Below are positions 32,511-44,662 of a stretch of DNA of 64,000 nucleotides, piece after piece. Under the pieces are notes generated by a model. It ran no database searches, was not told the origin of the DNA, and saw only the letters and a program-made list of their open reading frames with translations. Position 1 is the first letter of the stretch. The number at the start of each line of letters is the position of its first letter. Both the position numbers and the translations under genes were made by a program. Source of the DNA: Microbotryomycetes sp. JL201 (Eukaryota; Basidiomycota; Microbotryomycetes); NCBI GenBank assembly GCA_033819885.1, contig JAQYUZ010000052.1, forward strand, positions 1 to 64,000, written 5' to 3'.

Positions 32511-33480
32511 ATGGCCTCGTGCTTCATAATGTTCGCCGCAGGCGATGCAGACGCTCATCAGAACCACTTGGACAAGTTTGCAGCGCTCGAACGCTGGATG
32601 GAGGAGCATGCGCAGCAGTATGGCCTGGCAACGTCCCGTGTGGCCCAGTTGGATGAAATTGGCAAAGAGACGCTCGCTGCTGTCTATCCGGTTAGCTGCA
32701 CGCGTTCCTGTTGCCTGCGTTCGCAAGCTTCTGCGGTACTGAACGACTCCTCTGTAGGAACCGATACGCTCGTTCGAGCCTCCGGAATCGCTCGACTTGC
32801 CGCCACTGAAACTCGACCTGTCTACTTCGTCCGGGCTCATAAAGACTGTCAACAATTTCAGAGCTCTCTTGACGAACGAGAAACGGCTCGTGTCGAAGCA
32901 AAAGGCTGCACCGCTTAAATACGAAGGGTCAAAGGTGTTTAGAATCGAAAAGGACTTTGCTTTGCAGGCTGGTGACGTAACACGGCAAGATGGTTCCGGA
33001 GGGGAGAGCATTTGTAAGTCTTGTGGGCTGTATCGGCTCAGGCTCTATCCTAAGCGCATTCGAGCCTTCTTTTGCAGACGGCGGCGCATTCAATGACGAC
33101 AGGGAAGGCCTCAGAACGCAGTTCGAGTACGGAACTCTGGCGATGGCAAATTCTGGCAAAAATTGTGAGCTTCCGCACGCCTGTCACGCATCCGCCTTCT
33201 CACTCGACTCTTCGACCGCCACAGCAAATACATCGCAGGTATGGAAAACTCGTTTATTCCGTTTCACTCTAGAGCTGAATGGGTTCATGTGCAGTTCTTC
33301 ATCGTGCTCACGACAGACCCTGCCAGACTCAAAAAGCTGACGGGAAAGTATGTTGCATTCGGCAAGGTGGACGTCGACGACGCAGATTCACGCGCATGCC
33401 TTGAAAGACTTAACGAGCTCGGTACACCAAAAGGCACACCGAAACAACCTGTATGGATAAACCGGTGCGGCGTCTTGTAA
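32511..33480 (+). CDS. Divergent cyclophilin-type peptidyl-prolyl isomerase with N-terminal extension
   Basis: Exons 32511-32690, 32758-33013, 33078-33164, 33225-33238 and 33295-33480 give 240 aa. The first 85 aa are a helical extension (HLDKFAALERWMEEHAQQYG...). The cyclophilin fold follows: IKTVNNFRALLT, YEGSKVFRIEKDFALQAGDVTR, DGSGGESIYGGAFNDD, YGTLAMANSGKNSNTSQFF, KYVAFGKVDVDDADS and a final CG. Arg, Phe and Gln of the active site are retained (FRIEKDFALQAGD); the Trp and His normally found near the end of the site are replaced (TTDPARLKKLTGKYV), so activity and cyclosporin binding may be weak. The 14-nt exon restores NSNTSQFF. The usual first beta strand is poorly conserved. Confidence 0.85.
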
Positions 33481-33653
33481 TTCATTTCGTTGCGTGCGTC
33501 TGCCTTGTCCATCGCACGTTCGTCCGCAGCACACTAGTCCGTGCACGAATCACTCCTGACGTCCATTCTGACCTCCGCGGACATCTGATCTTTGCCAAAG
33601 CCTTGTTTGACATCATCTCTTTCGCATTCACAACGAGGCTCGTTGCACCTGAA

Positions 33654-35858
33654 ATGTGGCTCTCCATCGCACAAAGACTGAGCGCTCCGTCGCCTGTAAT
33701 CAGGCCACGCTCCCGACCGTTCACTCGGCCGAACTACCATGGATACTTTACGTTTGCGCCGCCAATTATGAGAAACTCTGTCAAACAATCAATTCGTGAC
33801 GAGTATCGGCAACGCGTGTCTACAGTGGCAAAGTTGTCTACCCAGACCAGAATCAAACAAGCCATACGATTCAAGCTCGCTCAAATTGAAAGGAATAAGA
33901 TTATCAAGGCGCAGACGAATCTAAGACAATTGAACACGTGGGACAAGCATGCTCGAACTGTCTCGACTGCGTGCCCTGAGGACAGATCGACCGTTATATG
34001 GCAGCCTCAGATGTCCTCGAGAAGCGCAAAAGTACGATCCCCGTACAAACAAAGTTTTGGTCAGCTTCGCTTCATGTCAACAAATGTTTCTTGTCGTCGG
34101 CTGCTTCCGGCGCACAACGAGTGTCCCGTCACTCGTCTCGGACGGGACAAGGTCAAGCTGACCAACATTCGTTTCGAGGGCGTCCGCTTTCATTCGAGCG
34201 TGATTCAACGTCGAACTGAAATGCTGAACCAGCAGATTCCACCCTATACTGTAAGCTACCAATCTCGCGCCTCCCCTACAAAGGCTCATGATGTGCTGTT
34301 TTAACAGATGGTCGATCTCGGACAAATAATGAGAGACCTTCGCGACCTAGAACTGTACGAGAAGCTTCGCAACGTTAGAGCAAAGTGTAAGTCACCCGGT
34401 CAAGCAATGTCCTGGGCTGAATGTTGGGTGCACACAGCCGCCACCGGCTTCAAGGACGCCACACGTGAGTCCAGCACTTGTAACAACTCGAACCGCTTCC
34501 GTTCTGACTTGGTTGTGGGAATAAAAGGCGCTCTATACCCGCTTTTTCACAGGATCGATTCCGGTCAAGCAAACATTGTCACATTCCAGGAACTGCAGTC
34601 AGCCTTGCCGCCCATCTTTTCAGTTCCATGGACACACATTGCCGAGCGGTTGACAAGCGGCAAAGTATCGGCCCTCGACGGTTTGACAGATTACGAAAAA
34701 GCGGCAATCAATTTTCTCCGCATAAACAAGTGAGACTTGTCAATATTTCGGAGCGAGAGGAAACTTGTTCACAAGATCTCCTCCGGCAGCGTTGGGTCGG
34801 TGCGAGCGTACGAATTTGTCGATGCCGGAGCGAGGACATTTCAAGATCTCGAGGCACTCGCAGCGGCGGGCAAGATTAAACTCACTCACTCGCAGAGGGT
34901 CGGTCTCGTCCACCTCGAAGTGAGCAGTCGATTAGTCAAGTCGGCTTCAAGCTGACGTTCACTTACTTGCAGGACATTGAAAGGCTCATTCCACGTTCAG
35001 AAATGGACCTGCTGGCTTCGACGCTGGCCGATGTTGTGCGGTCTGTTGATCCGACAATGACTTGTGAATGCTTGGGTTCATACAGACGCAAGGCTGAATT
35101 TTCTTCAGACATTGACTTGACGCTGAGGCATGCTTCGTTCGTCGAAAAAGACAACAAAGCAACTGCGTGCGCCATCATGACGAAAGTTGTCGCCGAGCTT
35201 GAAAAGAGGGAATTGGTCAAACCAGAAAACCAGTTGATGAACGGCTGGAAAAAGTATGCCGTAAGCTTCTCGACTTGTACGCAGAGCGTTAAAGAGACTG
35301 ATTTTGAACGACAATCAGGGAATGATCAAACTGCCCAACCACAAACACTTTCGACGGATCGACGTTCGTCTGGCGCCTTCTCACTGTTATCCTTATCTTC
35401 AGCTGGGATGCAAGTCGAGAAACTGAAGCGTCTGCTCCGTGCTGACTCAAGTACTTCGAGACACAGGTTCCGGCGACGCTCTTCTCATGAAGCTTCTCCG
35501 TCACACTGCCAAGCAGAAAGGTTGGTGCCTCAATGAGTACGGGATGGGCACAAAGGTACTTTGCGGCGAAGCAGAGCTATCGTTCTCGACCCTGATTACT
35601 TTGCAAAAAAAAAAAAACAGTTTGACAACTCGGACCAGAACCCAAATGGCTTCAGACCCGGCACGCTCAAAGTCGTGACAAACGAACGAGAAATATTCGA
35701 TCTGCTCGGATTACCTTGGGTGAGCTCGGACCCTCGTGACGAACGAATCAGACGCTGACGAAGATCTGCAGCTCGAGCCTGAAGAGCGCGACTATTCGAC
35801 TTGGCGCGAAAAGTACCTTGGGGCAGGCGTCGATCTCTCTTACGTCCACAAGCTCTGA
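33654..35858 (+). CDS. Family X DNA polymerase (Pol beta/POL4-like) with mitochondrial-type leader
   Basis: DNA repair polymerase. Early exons: 33654-34250, 34308-34386, 34438-34464 (27 nt), 34528-34729, 34790-34919, 34973-35260, then more to the stop at 35858. The N-terminus (MWLSIAQRLSAPSPVIRPRS) is Arg/Ser-rich with no acidic residue, like a mitochondrial presequence, followed by about 180 basic residues of unknown fold. Then come the 8-kDa-like helices (RALYPLFHRIDSGQANIVTF), a helix-hairpin-helix (NVGSVRAYEFVDAGARTFQDL), SQRVGLVHLEDIERLIPRSEM, the catalytic GSYRRKAEFSSDIDLTL (two Asp) and RRIDVRLAP (third Asp). TGSGDALLMKLL, LNEYGMGTK and the terminal LGLPWLEPEERD complete it. The intron near 35380-35450 is the least certain. 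The end lies 53 bases from convergent EFL1. Confidence 0.82.
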
Positions 35859-35911
35859 TTGCGATTGCTTTGGTCTGATACAACACAAGCCAATCAAAAC
35901 AGTCCAAAGTA

Positions 35912-38900
35912 CTAGCCCCGTTTCAGGGTTTTTTGTTTCTCTGCGAATTCCACGACTTTACGCTCAACGGCCATGCCCTGCCAGCGTGAGGTTTGTCAGT
36001 ATTCGCTTTGGCTTTTGCAAACAAGCTGTCGAACGGACCTTGCGCTTCCTGACAGTTTCCATATATCGCTTGGCCACATTTTCTCGATCGGCCTTTTCGC
36101 CTAAATCTTCGAGCTCTTCCTCTGTCGTTGGGACCCAGAATGGATCTTGATCGAGAATTTCATAGCCATGGAAAACGAGTTGAGGACTGGCAGCACCTGA
36201 AGTGCGCGTGCGAATGTCTGCAAAGAAAGCATAGTCAGATCAGATTTTGTACAGGGTGACTACGCATCACAACCCGAATGACTCGCCATCAGCGAACCCG
36301 AAAGACTCGACGACAGGTAGCAAAGCTCTGATCGTGAAGAAAGCTGTTCCTTCCTTCATTTCTTCCGATACGATCCTGCCCTTCCGCTTCGCAACCACGC
36401 CGTATACCTTGCCTAGAACTTCCCCAGACGCTTGAATGTCACAAGAGTACATGGCAAGCAACAGACGAGGAGACCAGTCAAGCAGTCCAGACTTGAAAGA
36501 ATCCTGAGTCGCTGAAATGATCTGCCCTCGAGCCGAAGTCCAACGTTGTCGGACTTGAGCTGGCTCGAGCTCGCCCGCATCCAGGTCGATTTGTTCTAAG
36601 AAGTATGACATGCCGACGATAGGTTCGCCGCACAACGGTCCTCGATTCATGGCAAGCTGAAAGCCGGTGTCAATATTCTCATCCAGTTCACGGACTGACG
36701 GCAAAGTAAATTGCACCGTCGCGGCGCTTTCATCTGTCGCGTTATCCAGCTGGCTTTCGAGCTCTTTGGCATCGATGCTCAAACCTTGCATTTCGGCTTC
36801 GAGTTTGGGCGACCCAGGAGCCGGTGTGCGCAAAGGCACCGGTGTCGCAGTCGACGATGGATGAGCAGCCTGCCTCTCTAGTCGCTTCTTGAGCCTGCAA
36901 CGAAGTCGTCAGTTTCGTGAAAAATCAGCCCAAGCTGTCCAAAAGCTCACGAGCGCGCTCCAGACTTGTCAATGAGCATATTGGGCCCGACCCTCCGTGG
37001 GCCGAAAGCCCAAACGCAATCGGCAAGCCCCGCCCATTCCTTCCCAGAATCCTTCAAAACCCTATCAAGCTCCGTCCAGAATTCTTCAGGTTTAACAGGT
37101 TTCATCTCGTCTGTCGTGACATCTCCTCGTGCTTCATCAGATTCGTCATCGGCTCGGCTTTGACCGACAAGTCCCCTTCGGTCCTGTTGAAGTCGTTTGA
37201 GCGTTGACATGTTGGCGGTCAAGAAAGACGTAATTGAGGGAGGCATTGGCACAGCTCGTATGGAGTACTTGACTAGACCCGAGCCGACTGTACCCAAGAA
37301 GGTTCCTCGAGGATGTTCAGGGTGCTTGGAGGGCACCATTTCTGCCAGTGTATCAGGTCAGCCAAGCAACGATAGAGACTGTTTTTGTAAATTACCTGGG
37401 GCGACTACCGATGTTTCACGAAATGGCACAATGGGCGGCGAGACGGTGATTTCGATCCTTGCAAAACGGTCGCGCAAATCTTTCAAGCAGCGCTGCAGTG
37501 ACTGTGTGAGCCGCATCAAGAAGACATCGAGAGTCGTCATTATGACGTACCTCTAAATGCAATTCGCCTGCCGTAAGAATGACATGCTCGCCGGTTTCTT
37601 GTACAAGCGTTTCGACGCATGGATCAGCTTGATTCAGCATGCGCAAGCCTTCGACGAGCTTTGGCATTTCGGCTGCCATAAACTCTGTCAGCATCAGAGT
37701 TGTTGCAAGCTAAGCAGAAACGGCTCACAAGGCTCTTCCGGTTCGAGAGCGACCCTGACGATCGGAGCCGCCTGTTCCGAGCAATCAGCATGCATGCGGT
37801 AACAAGGCAATCACGGTCGGAAGCTCACATTCGTGGATACACCGGCCAAGTTGACGAGGCATTCCCTGTCTCGCTCGACCTCGCTAGCGCCAAGAATAGG
37901 CCGACCTTTGCCGCTGCTGCACAGCGTCGCGTTCCTCATCACTTTGCCTTCAAGACCCTTGACCGCGAACAGGTTGCCTGCATGCACCTCGGGGACGGCG
38001 ACAAGTTCACGACCCATCATCATGTACAGTTGCTCCACCTCGACTGCTTGCAGATGTTTCGCATTGGACGGATGCGACGGACCTTGGCCAGCATTGTATT
38101 TCGGCAGAACCGCGTACAGAGACTGTCCGACGGCCACAGTGCCAGAGTACAGTCGCACAAAACCGAGCAATGTCTCTGCATTCGGATCGACCTCCTTTAC
38201 CTGGTCCTCTTGTAAACTCTCTCCCTTGTCTTCATCGACGCCGTTCTCGACCGCGTCAGGATCACCTCCCTCTTCGATGATCTTTGTCCTTCGCTCTCTT
38301 GCCTCTTTGATCGCTCTGGCCCTCGCTCGCATGTCGTCGGCTGTAAGTTGTTTCCGCTGGTTCTCGGGCAAATCGCTCGTCTTGACGGAAAACATTTTGC
38401 TGACGTATGCGACACAGAACCTGTCTGCGCCGTCGTCACCTTCGTACAAATCTCGTTCGAGCTTGTTCTGAGGTTCAACTTGTACAGTGCCGTGGCTCAG
38501 ATCTGGGTGGAGCATGTGCGGAACTCGTTCCGCCTGAGCTGCTGGTGGCGGCGGGATTTTGTCAATGACGGCACGGAACGTCGAGGGCGCCAAGGGCAGC
38601 CACTGCGCAAAGATAGCTAAAAGCAGGTTCCGAGTGTCTTTCGATCTGAGGTCCTGCGGTCTAACTTTGACCGATAATGACGTGATAATCTTGTCAATCT
38701 TTGTCGGATTACTGTGCGATATCAGGTCAGGCTGTGTTTCCAACTGGTAATCGCTCCACTCACTTGTTGAGCGTCACAGCGTCGTACACGGCCCAGATAT
38801 TTTCCAGCACAAACTGCACAAAAAGCGGCTTGAGCTTTTTGCCTGTGGCGTCCATTTTTTTCCTGTTGATGACCCTTCTCGATTTCGGATCGAGGTACCA

Positions 38901-39952
38901 GTCTCCCCACAAACATCGATTCAAGTTTGGCTCGCTCATCCCCAACTTGGTGGCATACAGCTGTGCAAATCGGGATATCCGGAAGGCCCAACCGTCGATG
39001 GCCGAAGCAAAAATGACGGTGCCGTTTGACGGGTCGAAATACAAGTTCGAGTCGTCTCGTTCTTGGTATTCTTCATCGACGCCTTCGCCGGCCGCCTCTT
39101 TACGTTCTCGCCACCGCCAATCATCTTCCATTCGGTCAGAGGCAAAGAACGAGCCGACGATGGCATTGACGTCTTCAATAATGCGAGACATGTGGTGATA
39201 TGCTTCCGATGGTGAAAGCTTGAGTTCAGTGATGAGCCTATCAATCTTATTGATAACGAGGATTGGCCTCAGGTGAGACAGGTAAGTCGTCCGTAAGACT
39301 GTGATGGTCTGCAAGCATCGCAAAGGTCAATGAGCTTGGGTTCTAATCCGCTGAAGCGATCTTACCTGTGTGCAGACACCCTCGACCGCATCGACTAGCA
39401 CGAGAGCTCCGTCGCACAACCTCGACGCTGTCGAGACTTCGCTGGAAAAGTCGACATGTCCAGGTGTGTCGATGAGATTGATTCTGTATTCTTGTAGAAC
39501 GGGTTCTGCGTCTAGTGGGGGACGAAACGGGTTACTTTGGACTGTGGGTTCGTGCCAATTCGGTGAACGCTTACCTGGACTTGTCTGGGTCGGTACGCGC
39601 CATTTCAAGCTGACAGCTGAGCTTTCCATCGTAATGCCTCGTTCCTGCTCATCTTCGCGGCTGTCCAAGTATCTGATTGTGCCTGCGAGGCGCGTTGAAA
39701 TGATTCCATTCGAGGCGAGCAGCGAATCGGCGAACGATGACTGCACACAGCCATGCAAAATGAGCATGCTACAATCATAATGTGATGAAGTCCGAGCCGT
39801 ACCTTGCCATGGCTGGAGTAGACCAAGAACGACGGGAGTCAGCTGATTGTGCCGCCGAACCTGTTCGCCCATCTCGAAACCTACTCGACGTGTGCGACTA
39901 TGCACAAATTGCGCGTTCGCGACGTAGGTACGCTCGACAGCTGAGCTGCCAT
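35912..39952 (-). CDS. RIA1: Elongation-factor-like GTPase EFL1/RIA1
   Basis: Cytoplasmic EF2-like GTPase that, with Sdo1/SBDS, releases eIF6/Tif6 from pre-60S subunits. About a dozen exons encode roughly 1000 aa. The N-terminus is [21 protein letters not shown]1 is [19 protein letters not shown], the switch I region has [15 protein letters not shown]3 is [15 protein letters not shown] and G4 is LVINKIDRL. Then: the EFL1-specific insertions (acidic [14 protein letters not shown] region; [14 protein letters not shown]), domain II ([14 protein letters not shown]), domain III ([15 protein letters not shown]), domain IV ([17 protein letters not shown]), and the C-terminal [17 protein letters not shown]...[10 protein letters not shown] 10-nt exon (39803-39812) carries part of the P-loop. 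It fits the ribosome-assembly theme with RIX7. Confidence 0.95.
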
Positions 39953-40991
39953 GACGTATGAGCGAACGGGCACAACGTGCAAAGCGGGAGGTCCGAGCGC
40001 GTTCAGTTTCGGTGCACGTGATCATTTCCCAATCCGATGAGCAGATTTACATGAATAACAAATAGTAAAATTCTGTTCCCTGCATCTGCGCCCTAGCTTG
40101 ATCCCGATACAGCCAGGTTCCTAGTCTGAATGACTCCTGTTCGCAGGCCAAAATGTTGGAAAACTGCCAAAACAACGGGCCTGTTTTATTCACGCAGAAT
40201 GTTTGTGCGAGGCAGTTTAAAACCAGTAGAAGCCGGCGAGCTGAATCATAAGCACGCGCTTCGTACTCGAAGCGTTGGCAAAGAGCTACAAATTTGCGAT
40301 TGGAGGCCCGCGCATCTGACAAGGTGATTAATCATTGGCACCTGACTTTGCATGAAGGTAGCCTTCATGGAGCAGACACAGCTCCTGTGAAACATGTCCT
40401 CCGACCACAGTGCGTCATCGCGCCATTATCTGTCGATGGCAATCACAATGACATTGAAAGCATCATAAGTACGCGGACACAAAGCTCTCGAGGAACACAC
40501 TGGTCGCTTACAGTCATCAGGATGGACCGAGCTGAGATCACCGCACCGAGGGCAGGCTGCGGGTGGCGTTCAGCGCACTGTGTTGGCATGACAATCTGGG
40601 GAGACAGATTGCCCCGCAAAAAGATACACGTGACAGGTGCAATCGCGTGAGCACACCACATGTATACTGTAGATGTCCCACGAGCGCGTGCTTGTGGCAC
40701 TAAAAGTACGTCGACCGGACGGTATTGCCTTTGATTGTCCCACACTGGCGGACAAAGATACACTGTGATCGCGTGCCACATGAGCGAGGCTGTGTCGAGA
40801 TCACTCTTCTTATAGGGTTGTTTAAAGATGGGGCACCAAATTTGTCTCAGAGCGTGTGCTTGAATCAGCCCTTTGTGCTAATTTTAGTCCTCGGTACCGA
40901 ACCTCGCGGTCGTCGGAACCCAATTGCGAAGGCCGGGGGACACGAGGAAAACGGTTCTCTCGCCTTTACGTATCACACGACAGCCTTCAAC
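39953..40991. other. Intergenic region between EFL1 and permease gene
   Basis: About 1 kb between divergent genes. Short frames exist on both strands, but none has family resemblance or a credible exon chain. It probably holds two promoters. Confidence 0.5.
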
Positions 40992-43023
40992 ATGCAGACC
41001 GCACCTGGAATGCTCGGCGTATCGGACGCCGTGCTTGAGAGCAAGGAGAAGAACATTGTCGCCACCCACGCGCACCCTGCCCCTGCGTCACCGCCTGGTA
41101 AGTGGATGCCAGCATTGATACGGCCAGCTCTACACATCTAACAGGACCGAATGCAGCTTATGATCACAGGACGAATGTCATTACGACTGGCCGCAAGGTA
41201 TCGCTCGCAGAGTACATGTTTTACGCTCGGCGCCAGCGAGAGATTGAGCGCAACGACACGACCGTTGTCCATTCCAAAGGCTTGTCGGAGCTCATGCACA
41301 AGATTAAAGATCGAAAGAGCGAGACTTCTTCAGATGTCGACGAGAAAGCTGTTCAAAACTCCGAGTCGTACGAGGCTGCCATTCAAGAGGACCTTGAAGG
41401 TCTCACTGAGCGCGAACGCGATCTCGTCAACGCTCGACGCGCCCTCAGGGTTGCTGGCTGGGCCAGCATCTTTTTCCTTATCACCACCGACATTCTTGGA
41501 CCCTTCAACGCAGGCTACTCGATTTCACAGATGGTGAGTCTCAAAAGGTTGTCCTCTGTATTGAAGCACGACTGAGTGTCTGGCGCAGGGCATGGTTCCT
41601 GGCGTATGCCTTTTTGTGCTCTTTGGCCTCGTCGCCGCACTTTGCGGCTGGTTGCTTCAATTCCTCTTCGTTCGCCTGGATAGTATTCGCTACCCGGTCC
41701 GGACGTTCGGTGATCTCGCCGGTCGTCTGTTCGGTGAATGGGCTCGCCACTTCTGCTCGATTCTGCAAGGTGTCCAGTTGATCCTTAATTGCGGTTTGCT
41801 CTGCCTGTCGAATGGCCAGAGTCTGTCTCAAATTACAAAGGCCCACCTGTGCTTTGTCGTTTGCATCGTCATTTTTGCTCTGATCGGCATGGTAGCAGCG
41901 CAGGTCAGCTGCATTCTGAGCTCAAACTGGATCTCCGTGCAAGTGATGCTGACTTGCACCTGCTCTTCAGATCCGTGGCCTGCAGAATCTGTCTATCTTT
42001 GCAAACGCATCGGTATGGCTCAACATTATCACCATTTTCTTGACAATTGGGTTCATGGCCAACTCGCCTCCCAACGTCGAAGCCGCGATTCAGTCGTATG
42101 GCGAGTCTATCGGGCGAGGACCTGTCGTCGTCAAAGCCGTCAACTCGCTCAGCACCCAGGCTGGCGTCAATGGCGCGTTCAACATGGTGTTTGCCTATGG
42201 AGGAGCGATGATCTTCCCAGAACTCATGTCCGAAATGCGACGTCCGTTCGACTTTATCAAGGGCATGGCTTGCGCTCAACTCTTGATCACGGTCGTTTAC
42301 CTCGCATTCGGTATCACTGTCTACTCGCTTCAGGGACAGTACACATTGGCCCTCGCATACCAAGGTATTGCCAAGTACGGTCTTCAGACCGCATGTAACG
42401 TGATTGCAGTCATCACTGGTGCCATTGCTGCCGCCTTGTGTAAGTCTCTCGATCATCCGTCGAGAATTTTTTTTATCATACTTCATTCTGACCATTCATC
42501 GTAAACTCTAGATGGCAATATTGGCCTCAAAGTCTTTTATGTCAACATTGTTGAAGACTTGCTGCGTGGACCCCCCCTGATGACAGCTTCTGGTCGCATC
42601 GTCTGGTCCGTCCTGACCATCTTGTGGTGGTCACTCGCCTTTGTCATTGGTACGGCCATCCCATCCGTCGGCACTTTGTCCGGTTTGGTCGCGGCTATCT
42701 GCATCTTCCAATTCACATACACGTTGCCACCTGTCATGACGCTCGGCATGATGATGCATGAAGACGCCGCCGTTATGGACGAAGTGTTCACCAAGGAGAA
42801 CCCAAACCCACGTCAACAAGACAGCTGGCGCTCATTTTCTCGGTGGCGCCGCGGTTTCTGCAGTGGCGGTTTGAAGCGCGTTGCTTTCAAGGGCGGTCTC
42901 TTGTTCTTGTTCATTGCCGCGCTCGCGACAGACGGACTTGGTCTGTGGGCCACTGGCACAGTCGTTCGTGAAGCACTCTCAGAAGGTGGCGCCACGAGCT
43001 TTGGCTGCGCCGCCCCAGTGTAA
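40992..43023 (+). CDS. Amino acid permease, AAAP family (MTR-like)
   Basis: Plasma-membrane amino-acid/proton symporter, related to Neurospora MTR neutral and aromatic amino-acid permease. Five or so exons; introns include 41098-41144 (47 nt) and others that end at ATCCGTGGC near 41970 and TATGGCAAT near 42510. The N-terminal 130 aa are cytoplasmic and charged, with EAAIQEDLEGLTERERDLVNA. Then about eleven helices: WASIFFLITTDILGPFNAGY, MGMVPGVCLFVLFGLVAAL, NASVWLNIITIFLTIGFM, FNMVFAYGGAMIFPELMSEM, MACAQLLITVVYLAFGITVY, ACNVIAVITGAIAAALYGN, SVLTILWWSLAFVIGTAIP and a last helix before the stop. The YGG-MIFPE motif is typical of the family. Substrate is not deducible. Confidence 0.88.
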
Positions 43024-43265
43024 GAAAAGTCGGCCGTGGTTCTGGTTTCGGGCGCCGTGTCGTTATGTGAAAAATGTTGAGGCAGTGTTCATTCGAGGTT
43101 GATTTTTTTGTGCATAAGACAATCATGTTGCAAAGCTTCATTATCGCCTTTCTTTTTTTGAGCATTCGCCCACGAGCACGAGCTGTAGACTGCAATAACG
43201 ACTGCGTGTTTTCAATTGCTCATGTTGCATCAACTGAGCGATCGCATTACAACTCCGCTTCCAGC

Positions 43266-44036
43266 TCAGCCATTCCATCTGACCCCTCCTCTCGCGTCTC
43301 TTCCCCGTCTGCCGCTCCCTGGTTCGTCTCTATCTGGAATGCCAGTCTTTGGCAAATCAGGCACGGACGGTTGCTGAGGATGGCTTGGACACCTTGATGC
43401 GAAAAATTGTAGTGAGCGTGCTCGAACGATCTCTTCAACGTCAATTTCGTTGTGGATTTGACGGCGCTGTCCAAAGCGATGTCGAGATGTGGGTGAGACT
43501 ACAGCCAAGCTAGAACATGAATGCAATTGTTCTCACCTTGACGTCTCGTTCTGATTCACCACGACCTTTAAGTGTCGCTTCCCGGTCGAGACCCGTTTCG
43601 ACCGGCAACTGGTTTGCTTCAATACCTTGCGCCACACTGGCGTCACAAAACTAGCGAAAACACTAGTCAGTCATTCTTTTGAAGTGCGTGCGCGCGCGTA
43701 AGAATGCACAATGGCCCTTACCTTGAGCATCTCGCCTCTCTCTTTCCACCTCGCCACCAGCTCGTTCCAAAAGACGTCACATTCGCCGTGTCCGACACCA
43801 CCACCACCACCACTAGTCGTACCATTGTTACCTCTCGCCAAAGCCGCAGCTCTGTTCAATCTCAAGATGATTGAATCGTCCAATGCTCTCGAGTTTCGAA
43901 GCAAAGATTTGAAAGCAGACAAGTTTTGACATAGCGTTGGCGTGATAGCTGTTGTGATTGTTGTCTGAGGGTCGTGGGAGGTAGGTGACTGTGAGATGAT
44001 GTAAGGCGTGCCTAGCAGAGGGCCATTGGTGGCCAT
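43266..44036 (-). CDS. CID2-family (caffeine-induced death protein 2) protein
   Basis: Three exons give about 190 aa. Exon 1 (MATNGPLLGTPYIISQSPTS, LSAFKSLLRNSRALDDSIILRLNRAAA, VFWNELVARWKERGEMLK) ends at GTAAGG. Exon 2 reads FCDASVAQGIEANQLPVE up to SERDVK. Exon 3 has RRQIHNEIDVEEIVRARSLQ and a Cys in ASRCPSHP. This order of helices, with L-D-D-x-I-x-x-R-L-N-R and E-x-I-V-R-x-R-S-L, is that of the CID2/CCDC58 (mitochondrial MIX23-like) family; S. pombe cid2 gives caffeine resistance. The C-terminal 30 residues are Gly/Arg-rich and may reflect a missed exon end. The ATG shares a CATG with a + strand ATG. Confidence 0.7.
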
Positions 44037-44662
44037 GTTGGAGGACGACGTGCCGGGCGAAAGTCAGATCGCCAGCGCACTAATGAAGGTATCAAAGCGT
44101 TGCTCTCGATCGCGTATTGAGTGATCGTCGAACGGGAGAGCTTTGGCTGCAATGGCGAGACAAGGCGAAAGGTGCGATGACGGAATCGCGCCTCACAAAC
44201 CGACGAGTAGCCAAGAGTGACAGCAGTCGAGCTATACGTACAGTACACAGCAGGGATGTGGGTGATCCGAGGTTGTGTCGTGCGGCGGAAGACAAGCAAT
44301 CGATCATTTCGGAACTGCGCAGGTTTGCCACCGGCCACATCCACTCATCCACTGCCGCGCTGGCCGCGAGCATTCTCACGATCTTTTCCAAGCCCGCATC
44401 GGCTGGTCCACGGCGCCAGTCGCGCCGAGTGCACCTCGCAGGTTCGCCAAGCACCAATTTGGGCTCCAAAGTCGACTATCTCGCAACTGAAAGCACCCAT
44501 TGATACCGATCATACACTTTTAGCCTTTTCACTGGCTTGCTTGCGCCTTCTTCGTGCGGAAACGTCCCAGCCTCTGCGCTGCCGACGGTGCTCCCGGGAC
44601 GGCTTGAACATCTGCTCGTCCACTCTACCTCACAGCAATACCGACCCGTTTCGCAGCGCGCA
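44037..44662. other. Intergenic region, divergent CID2-like and TED1-like genes
   Basis: A + strand ATG at 44035 opens a short frame (MLEDDVPGESQIASALMK) that could splice to later open frames, but no consistent chain or family was found. Frames on both strands remain open between 44092 and 44503, which is likely composition. Promoters of both flanking genes should lie here. Confidence 0.35.

Noticed and set aside
34730-34789. 24-nt intron in the family X polymerase
   Set aside because: A 60-nt intron with a pyrimidine-rich acceptor (CTCCGGCAG) is in phase and places the helix-hairpin-helix correctly.
44035-44503. Small + strand gene opposite CID2
   Set aside because: The ATG shares a CATG with the CID2 start, but no exon chain in phase or family was found.
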